Below the pieces are notes generated by a model. That model saw only the letters and a list, made by a program, of their open reading frames with translations, was not told the origin of the DNA and ran no database searches. Below, piece by piece: positions 7,089-12,428 of a DNA stretch of 14,549 nucleotides (within the stretch, counting starts at the first letter, position 1; each line of letters starts with the position of its first letter). This DNA comes from Clostridiaceae bacterium (GTDB lineage Bacteria; Bacillota; Clostridia; Oscillospirales; Acutalibacteraceae). The stretch lies in the NCBI GenBank assembly GCA_016281115.1, contig JAEEHZ010000173.1, positions 1 to 14,549 on the forward strand, read 5' to 3'. A program made the position numbers and the translations under genes.

Positions 7089-7301
7089 ATGACAAAAGAA
7101 AAGATAGCGCGAATAAACGAGCTCGCAAAAAAATCAAAGACCGTAGGCTTAACATCCGATGAAGCAACCGAACAAAAAAAGCTGAGAGGCGAATATATAG
7201 CCGAAATGAAAAACAGCCTTAAAAATCAGCTTGACAATATCTATATCAAAGAGCCGGACGGCACCGTAAAAAAAGCCCGTAAAACCCAAAAAGACAATTG
7301 A
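7089..7301 (+). CDS. DUF896 / YnzC-family small protein
   Basis: This 70-residue, highly charged cytoplasmic protein begins MTKEKIARINELAKKSK and has the DUF896 pattern: a helix with KIARINELA, a TSDEATEQKKLRGEYIAEMK second helix, then a C-terminal KNQLDNIYIKEPDG segment. Bacillus subtilis YnzC is the type member, with the same length and a two-helix hairpin fold. The family's molecular role is not established; relatives have been tied to SOS-era transcripts in B. subtilis but this context (between a radical SAM gene and a HAD gene) does not repeat that. The AGGAGA site supports the start at 7089. The stop is 17 bases before the HAD start. The family assignment rests on the recognisable N-terminal motif and length. 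Confidence 0.85.
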   Translation: MTKEKIARINELAKKSKTVGLTSDEATEQKKLRGEYIAEMKNSLKNQLDNIYIKEPDGTVKKARKTQKDN

Positions 7302-7305
7302 TTTT

Positions 7306-7313
7306 AAGGGTGA
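7306..7313 (+). promoter_or_regulatory. Ribosome binding site fixing the HAD start
   Basis: AAGGGTGA ends 5 bases before ATG 7319. The alternative TTG at 7298 lies upstream of this site and would add seven residues before the HAD core strand, so the ATG is preferred. Confidence 0.65.
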
Positions 7314-7318
7314 TATTA

Positions 7319-8014
7319 ATGAAATTTGACCACATTTTTATAGATATAGACGACACGCTGTTTGACTTTTCAAAAGCGGAAAGGGCGTCGCTTGAAAACC
7401 TGTTTAATAAACACGGCTTGCCTTTTGACGACGAATTTCTCGCAAAATACAGAAAGCACAACTTAAAGCTTTGGCAGAATATTGAGAGAGGCATTTACAC
7501 TACGGCTGATTTGAGCGAACTGAGATTTGACACTCTTGTTGACAAAGAAAGATTTGATTCTCACGAAGAGTATCTGAGATTCAGCAACGGCTATATAGAC
7601 GAGCTTGCGTGCTGCCCTTTTGTCTTTGACGACGCCAAGCCCATGCTTGATAAGCTTTACGGGAAATGCAATATGTATATCGTGACAAACGGAGTTACAC
7701 GGGTGCAGTATAACAGACTGAAGGCTTCGGGCTTTGACAAATATTTTAAGAAGATATTTATATCGGAAGAAATAGGGCTTCAAAAGCCGCTTAAAAAGTT
7801 CTTTGAGTATATTTTCAGAGAAGAAAACATTACCGACAAAAGCAGATGTATCATACTTGGTGATTCTCTCACTTCCGATATGCAGGGAGGCAGAAACGCA
7901 GGCATTACCACCTGCCGCATTGTCAGAAATAAGAAAATAGAGCCCAACAGCTTATGTGATTATCAAATAACAGGATTAGATGAATTTGTAAGCTTGGTTA
8001 TGCAAGGTGAGTAA
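7319..8014 (+). CDS. HAD-family hydrolase, YjjG/YfnB-like nucleotidase
   Basis: This 231-residue cytoplasmic phosphatase of the haloacid dehalogenase superfamily most resembles the YjjG/YfnB (TIGR02254) pyrimidine 5'-nucleotidase group, whose E. coli member clears non-canonical pyrimidine nucleotides. Motif I is DIDDTLFDF, with nucleophile D9 and D11. Motif II is VTNG with T123. The motif III lysine is K156 in QKP, and motif IV is GDSLTSD with D182 and D187. A helical C1 cap lies between residues about 20 and 90. The LFDF after motif I and the KLWQNIERG segment fit YjjG-like proteins. All catalytic residues are present. It lies between the DUF896 gene and mtaB, whose ATG begins one base after this stop. 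Superfamily is certain; the nucleotide specificity is inferred. Confidence 0.85.
   Translation: MKFDHIFIDIDDTLFDFSKAERASLENLFNKHGLPFDDEFLAKYRKHNLKLWQNIERGIYTTADLSELRFDTLVDKERFDSHEEYLRFSNGYIDELACCPFVFDDAKPMLDKLYGKCNMYIVTNGVTRVQYNRLKASGFDKYFKKIFISEEIGLQKPLKKFFEYIFREENITDKSRCIILGDSLTSDMQGGRNAGITTCRIVRNKKIEPNSLCDYQITGLDEFVSLVMQGE
8004..8009 (+). promoter_or_regulatory. Ribosome binding site choosing the mtaB start
   Basis: AAGGTG lies within the last codons of the HAD gene, 6 bases before ATG 8016. An in-frame GTG at 8007 overlaps this site itself and so is unlikely to be the start. Confidence 0.6.
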
Positions 8015-8015
8015 A

Positions 8016-9299
8016 ATGAATTTTTATATACATACATTTGGGTGCAAGGTAAACCAATATGAGTCCGAATATATTGCTCTGTTGCTCGAAAACAGCGGCT
8101 TTGAGCGTGTTTTCGAGCCAAAGGCAGATATAATAATAATCAACTCTTGTACCGTAACATCAACAGGCGACAACAAGGCCTGCAAATATATGCGCAGAAT
8201 GAGAAGGGAAAACCCTGATTCGGTAATTGTTTTAACGGGTTGTATGACTCAGGCGTTCCCCGATGAAGATTATCCCGAAGCGGATATCGTTCTGGGAAAT
8301 TATTCGAGAAAACAGGTCGCGGACGCTGTATCACGGTTTTTGATATCACATACAAAAATTGTGGACGTAAAGCCGCATAAAGCGTCAAAAGGCGAAGCCT
8401 TTGAGCCTATGGCGATTAGCCGTGACGAAGAGCACACAAGAGCGTTTGTGAAAATTGAAGACGGCTGCAACAGGTTTTGCTCTTACTGCATTATACCCTA
8501 TGCAAGGGGCAGGGTCAGGTCGAAAACTATTGAAGACCTGAAAGAGGAAGTCCAAGGTTTGGCTGAATCGGGATATAAAGAAATTGTTCTTGTGGGAATA
8601 AATCTTTCTTGCTACGGACAGGATATCGGCTTAACATTATGTGACGCCGTGGAATGCGCCTGCGCCGTAGAGGGAATAGAGCGTGTAAGACTAAGCTCGC
8701 TTGAACCCGAGCTTATGGACGATGAGACTATAAAACGCCTTGCAAAGCAAGAAAAGCTTTGTCCGCAGTTCCATTTGGCACTGCAAAGCGGAAGCACGTC
8801 TGTTCTGAAAAGGATGAACAGACACTATACCGCAGAAGAATACTTGAGAATTGCCGAGGCTCTGAAAAGAGAATTTGATAACTGCGCCTTAACAACGGAT
8901 ATTATGACAGGCTTTCCCGGCGAAACGGATGAGGAGCATAAAGAGAGTATGGCGTTTGCCCAAAAGATAGGCTTTGCGAGGGTGCATTGCTTTGCCTATT
9001 CACGCAGACCGGGAACGGTTGCCGACAACATGGAAAATCAGCTTGATAACGGACTTAAAAATACGCGCTGCAATGAAATGATAGCCGCAACCGATAAATT
9101 AAAGAAAGAATTTTTGAGATCGCAGGTAGGTCTTATACAAACGGTAATAGCAGAAAAATACATAAGCGGAGTACACAGCGGCTATACGCCCAATTACACT
9201 TTGGTAAAATTCAGCTCCCCAAAAGATATCTGCGGACAAACTGTAAAAGTAAAACTTACAAAAGCTTTTGACGACTATGTTGAAGGAGAACTCTGTTAA
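8016..9299 (+). CDS. mtaB: tRNA N6-threonylcarbamoyladenosine(37)-C2 methylthiotransferase
   Basis: MtaB is a radical SAM enzyme that adds a methylthio group to t6A37 of ANN-decoding tRNAs, giving ms2t6A. The 427-residue protein has the three-part MiaB-family plan. An N-terminal UPF0004 domain has cluster cysteines C10 (FGCKVNQYESE), C45 (NSCTV) and C76 (GCMTQ). The radical SAM domain has C151-x3-C155-x2-C158 in EDGCNRFCSYCIIPYARG. A C-terminal TRAM-like segment starts around residue 365. FGCKVNQYE and the CIIPYARGRVRS block distinguish MtaB from MiaB and RimO. All six cluster cysteines are present. It is the last gene of the compact run that begins with the M20 hydrolase. Its stop is one base from the stop of the convergent gene, with no terminator between. 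Confidence 0.93.
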   Translation: MNFYIHTFGCKVNQYESEYIALLLENSGFERVFEPKADIIIINSCTVTSTGDNKACKYMRRMRRENPDSVIVLTGCMTQAFPDEDYPEADIVLGNYSRKQVADAVSRFLISHTKIVDVKPHKASKGEAFEPMAISRDEEHTRAFVKIEDGCNRFCSYCIIPYARGRVRSKTIEDLKEEVQGLAESGYKEIVLVGINLSCYGQDIGLTLCDAVECACAVEGIERVRLSSLEPELMDDETIKRLAKQEKLCPQFHLALQSGSTSVLKRMNRHYTAEEYLRIAEALKREFDNCALTTDIMTGFPGETDEEHKESMAFAQKIGFARVHCFAYSRRPGTVADNMENQLDNGLKNTRCNEMIAATDKLKKEFLRSQVGLIQTVIAEKYISGVHSGYTPNYTLVKFSSPKDICGQTVKVKLTKAFDDYVEGELC

Positions 9300-9300
9300 A

Positions 9301-10518
9301 TCAGCTGCTTTGTCTTATTGTTTCAAGCATAAAGGCTACTTCTTTTTCTGTTTCTTTATTTGACAGATATTCATAGGAATACAGGGCAAAACCGTCACAT
9401 TCAAGTTTTCGTGTGTAGGCTATTTGACGGGCGATGTCGTCCTGTGATTTACGCCATGTGCCTTCATCGCAGTCACTGCCCGATTTATAAAGCGCAAGCC
9501 CTATATATAATTTGACATTATCAAGTTTTACAAGCTTTTGCCACTGCTTACAGGTCTTTTTGAACGGCAGATAAGGATTATCGTCATTTGTGTATATCTG
9601 CGGACAAAGATAGTCTACGTAACCCGGTATACTCCCCCAGGCGTACACATCTGCACCCATATCAAGGTCATTTTGCACGTTGCCCTGGGGAGAAATGCCG
9701 AAAACTACTTCTTTCTTGACGGAATGAACGGTTTTGTAAACATAGCTTATAAGCATATTCACATTAGCCGTGCGCCATTCGTTGAGCGTAAGGGGAACAC
9801 CGTTTTCGTCAAGTGTTGAAAGATAATTGTCATATGAGCTTTTGTCGTATGCCTTTGCAGTGGTGGGATAAAAATAATCGTCGAAATGTATACCGTCTAC
9901 ATCGTAATTATTCAGTATCTCTTTTACCCCGTTTATTATAAGCTCTCTAACCGAATAGCTGGACGGATTTAAATATATCCCGTTTTCCCATTCAAGTACA
10001 GAGTCGCTGTCGAGGCTATGTACGGGGTTTTTGTCCGACAGCTCAAAATTTGATTTATCGCTTGTAACACGGTAAGGGTTTATCCAAGCGTGTATGTAAA
10101 GACCGCGGCTGTGGGCGGCGGTCACCATATATTTGAGCGCGTCAAAATCGCATTTTTCGCCCTGCTTACCCGTTAATATATGTGATGTGGGGAAAATATC
10201 CGATTTGTACAGCGCGTCGCAAAACGGCCTTATATGAACAATAAGGGTGTTTAAGTCGTTGCTTATAGCGGTGTTCATAATTTTGTTGAATTTATCTTCA
10301 AATGCGGATTTGCTTCGATCTTCTGCACTTAATTCAAGGCTCATAAAAGGCACCCACAGCGCACGCATTTCGTTTGTTTTTACGGCGCGTCTGTTATCAT
10401 CGGAAAAGCCCAACTTATTCAAATTATTATTGAATATAAACGGAGCTTTTACAGCCAAAAAAGACAAAATACATCCTATCGCCGTAACCGCGGCGAATAT
10501 TTTTATAAATTTTCTCAT
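9301..10518 (-). CDS. Secreted or anchored glycosyl-hydrolase-like protein (GHL10 / DUF187, PF02638)
   Basis: This 405-residue protein has an N-terminal hydrophobic segment (about residues 5-29) after a basic MRKFIK start, consistent with an uncleaved signal anchor or a signal peptide, so the rest is outside the membrane. The GHL10 barrel follows: MRALWVPF (about 51-58), LNTLIVHIRPFCDALYKS, GLYIHAWINPYRV, NYDVDGIHFDDYFYP, VVFGISPQGN and YVDYLCPQIY. The acidic DDYFYP block and YAWG are typical. Family members are predicted glycosidases acting on cell-wall or polysaccharide material, but activity is poorly defined. GAAGGAT upstream of the ATG is the likely ribosome binding site. It runs against both flanking gene sets. 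Its start lies 31 bases from the divergent DUF1294 start, leaving no room for separate promoters. Confidence 0.88.
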   Translation of the reverse strand: MRKFIKIFAAVTAIGCILSFLAVKAPFIFNNNLNKLGFSDDNRRAVKTNEMRALWVPFMSLELSAEDRSKSAFEDKFNKIMNTAISNDLNTLIVHIRPFCDALYKSDIFPTSHILTGKQGEKCDFDALKYMVTAAHSRGLYIHAWINPYRVTSDKSNFELSDKNPVHSLDSDSVLEWENGIYLNPSSYSVRELIINGVKEILNNYDVDGIHFDDYFYPTTAKAYDKSSYDNYLSTLDENGVPLTLNEWRTANVNMLISYVYKTVHSVKKEVVFGISPQGNVQNDLDMGADVYAWGSIPGYVDYLCPQIYTNDDNPYLPFKKTCKQWQKLVKLDNVKLYIGLALYKSGSDCDEGTWRKSQDDIARQIAYTRKLECDGFALYSYEYLSNKETEKEVAFMLETIRQSS

Positions 10519-10549
10519 TTTTTATCCTTCTTTCGGAAAAGGTGATAAT

Positions 10550-10846
10550 ATGTTTGAAAAATATCCGTTATTAAAGCCGGTTTTGATATACCTTGCGGTG
10601 ATAAGCCTTATTTCGGTTATAATTACCGTTTATGACAAAATTGCCGCAAAGCTCGGCAAACGGCGTGTACCGGAAAAAACGCTGCTTTTGTTTTCTGCAC
10701 TTGGCGGTTCAGTGTGTATGCTTATTGTTATGGAGATCATACGTCACAAAACAAGAAAGCCGAAATTCATGTTCGGTATACCGGCCATAATAGTTGTGCA
10801 GATTGCAGTTACGATAATTATTTTGAAATATACGGGTGTTATATGA
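10550..10846 (+). CDS. DUF1294 family membrane protein
   Basis: This 98-residue inner-membrane protein has three hydrophobic segments (about 11-28, 44-62 and 74-94). Its signature is YDKIAAKLGKRRVPE (28-42) followed by LLLFSALGGS and IIRHKTRKPKF (63-73), the DUF1294 hallmark of a conserved RRVPE and HKT(R/K)K. The family's function is unknown. ATG 10550 is chosen because AAGGTG at 10539-10544 precedes it and because the family begins at this hydrophobic helix; the frame is open far upstream but that part is the complement of the GHL10 gene. The stop overlaps the next start by ATGA (10843-10846), so it is probably co-translated with the pseudouridine synthase. Confidence 0.85.
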   Translation: MFEKYPLLKPVLIYLAVISLISVIITVYDKIAAKLGKRRVPEKTLLLFSALGGSVCMLIVMEIIRHKTRKPKFMFGIPAIIVVQIAVTIIILKYTGVI

Positions 10847-11724
10847 GCGAGCTTAATAATAAATTAATATTCAACGTGGACAAGGATTATGACGGCAGCG
10901 ACGTTAAAACTTTCCTGAGGAAAAAGCACGGTGTTTCCTCGCGGCTTATCAAAAAGCTTAAAACGCAGCAAAACGGCATATTGTTAAACGGCGATAGGGT
11001 ATTTGTAACACATTATCTGAGGAAGGGAGATATTGTTACGCTGAACCTCCCCGAAAAGCAAACAAGCGTTGTTCCGAGTAAAATGGATGTTGACGTTTTA
11101 TATGAGGACGAATATATAATTGTCTTTGACAAGCCCGCAAATATGACCGTTCATCCCGTTCACGAATATGTAGACAATACTCTTGCCAATTTTGCGATGT
11201 ATCACGCACAGCAAAAGGGTGAGAGCTATATTTTTCGTGCGGTAAACAGGTTGGACAGAGATACGTCCGGCTGTGTTTTGTGTGCGAAAAACGCTTATAC
11301 AGCCAATTTGCTGAAAAACAACGTTCATAAAACATATTACGCAGTATGTCAGGGCGATGTAGCACAAAGCGGCACGGTAAACAAACAAATTGCCTTAAAG
11401 CCCGACAGTAAGATAGTGCGGCATACGGTAGAAAGCGGGGGGAAGCCATCGGTGACACACTATACACCGGTAAAAAGAGTCGGAAAGCACACCCTGCTTG
11501 AAATAACATTGGAAACAGGCAGAACACACCAAATACGGGTACATATGTCAGCTGTTGGTCACCCTTTGGCAGGCGATGACTTATACGGCGGCAGTATGGA
11601 ACATATAAACAGGCAGGCTTTGCACTGCGGCAAGTTAATAATTGATTTGCCTGCCTATAAAACGCCGATAACAGTGGAAAGCCCTATACCTGAAGATATG
11701 AGGATGATTTTTTGTGATAATTGA
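10843..11724 (+). CDS. RluA-family RNA pseudouridine synthase
   Basis: This cytoplasmic enzyme converts specific uridines in RNA to pseudouridine. The protein is 293 residues. The N-terminal S4-like RNA-binding part (about 10-70) includes VSSRLIKKLKTQQNGILLNG and LRKGDIVTLNLPE. The catalytic domain shows VFDKPANMTVHP (motif I) and RLDRDTSG with catalytic aspartate D138. It also carries KTYYAVCQG and LETGRTHQIRVHMSAVGHPLAGDDLYG, the RluA motif III. All catalytic residues are intact. The start at 10843 overlaps the DUF1294 stop; an upstream in-frame ATG at 10714 lies inside DUF1294 and would add residues outside the family. The precise target (RluD-like or RluB/C-like site on 23S rRNA, or tRNA) cannot be read from sequence. 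Confidence 0.92.
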   Translation: MSELNNKLIFNVDKDYDGSDVKTFLRKKHGVSSRLIKKLKTQQNGILLNGDRVFVTHYLRKGDIVTLNLPEKQTSVVPSKMDVDVLYEDEYIIVFDKPANMTVHPVHEYVDNTLANFAMYHAQQKGESYIFRAVNRLDRDTSGCVLCAKNAYTANLLKNNVHKTYYAVCQGDVAQSGTVNKQIALKPDSKIVRHTVESGGKPSVTHYTPVKRVGKHTLLEITLETGRTHQIRVHMSAVGHPLAGDDLYGGSMEHINRQALHCGKLIIDLPAYKTPITVESPIPEDMRMIFCDN

Positions 11725-12286
11725 AAATATGGAAATAACAGTTATTAAAAGCGCAAGAAAAACGGTAGCCATACAAATAAAGCCCGACGGCAAAATTTAT
11801 GTGCGTGCGCCATTTGATATGACCGACAGTGAAGTGCGTGATTTTGTAAGCGAAAAAACTGATTGGATAAAAAAGACACTGCGTAAATTTGAAGATTTAG
11901 AAAAAAGGGGCGGGAACAATATTCCTCTCACACAGCAACAACTAAATGAACTAAAACAAAAAGCTTTTGTTTATATAGAGCCGAAGCTTAAAAAATATGC
12001 CGCTTTATTGGGCGTTGAACCTGCCAAATTGACCGTAAGAAATCAAAAAACGTGCTGGGGAAGCTGTTCAAAAAACGGAAATATAAGTATAAACTGCTTT
12101 GTTATGCTTATGCCCGAAGAGGTGATAGAATATATTATTGTACACGAGTTGTGCCACTTAAAAGAGATGAATCACTCAAAGAAATTTTGGTTGGAGGTAG
12201 AAAAAATTATACCCCACTATAAAAATATCAGAAAATGGCTTAAAGAAAACGGATCCCAAATTATGATGAAAAACGTACGGCAATAA
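11714..12286 (+). CDS. YgjP/DUF45-like zinc metallopeptidase (PF01863)
   Basis: This predicted cytoplasmic zinc peptidase has 190 residues if the GTG at 11714 is used. The zincin motif HELCH (H144, E145, H148) is followed by H154 in EMNHSKKFW. Before it comes NQKTCWGSCSKNGNISIN, which is the diagnostic WGSC(S)..G.IS.N block of this family. All zinc ligands are present. The N-terminal part is a beta-rich segment beginning around EITVIKSARKTVAIQIKPDG. The physiological substrate is unknown. GAGG at 11700-11703 is 10 bases before the GTG, whereas ATG 11729 has no visible site, so the GTG start is slightly preferred. It overlaps the pseudouridine synthase gene by 11 bases and ends the three-gene set. 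Confidence 0.85.
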   Translation: MIIENMEITVIKSARKTVAIQIKPDGKIYVRAPFDMTDSEVRDFVSEKTDWIKKTLRKFEDLEKRGGNNIPLTQQQLNELKQKAFVYIEPKLKKYAALLGVEPAKLTVRNQKTCWGSCSKNGNISINCFVMLMPEEVIEYIIVHELCHLKEMNHSKKFWLEVEKIIPHYKNIRKWLKENGSQIMMKNVRQ

Positions 12287-12305
12287 ATAAAAACACGGTT
12301 TTTAT
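12287..12305 (+). terminator. Weak AT-rich hairpin after the DUF45 gene
   Basis: ATAAAAAC at 12287-12294 pairs with GTTTTTAT at 12298-12305 around ACG, directly after the stop codon. There are five T within the right arm but no downstream T run. It is a possible weak terminator only. Confidence 0.3.
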
Positions 12306-12350
12306 GTAGAAAATGCCAAAAAATAACGATTAAATTTGTTATATTTTTTG

Positions 12351-12379
12351 TTGACAGCTACAATATTTTTTGGTAAAAT
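12351..12379 (+). promoter_or_regulatory. Strong sigma-70/SigA-type promoter of the repeat protein
   Basis: TTGACA (12351-12356) is the perfect consensus -35. Seventeen bases later comes TAAAAT (12374-12379) with TGG before it, close to an extended -10. Transcription should start near 12386, giving a leader of about 43 bases. Confidence 0.75.
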
Positions 12380-12391
12380 CAAATAAATTGT

Positions 12392-12412
12392 GGGTACAAA
12401 TTATTTGTGCCC
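12392..12412 (+). promoter_or_regulatory. Leader hairpin or operator-like palindrome before the repeat protein
   Basis: GGGTACAAA (12392-12400) pairs with TTTGTGCCC (12404-12412) over 9 bp, including one T-G pair, around a TTA loop. It begins a few bases after the predicted transcription start and ends 3 bases before the ribosome binding site. In RNA it could stabilise the 5' end; in DNA it is a 21-base near-palindrome that a repressor could bind. Confidence 0.5.
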
Positions 12413-12415
12413 TTT

Positions 12416-12421
12416 AGGAGG
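12416..12421 (+). promoter_or_regulatory. Consensus ribosome binding site of the repeat protein
   Basis: AGGAGG is a full match to the anti-Shine-Dalgarno sequence, 7 bases before ATG 12429. It fixes the start and, with the promoter, suggests high expression. Confidence 0.85.
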
Positions 12422-12428
12422 TTTTATA

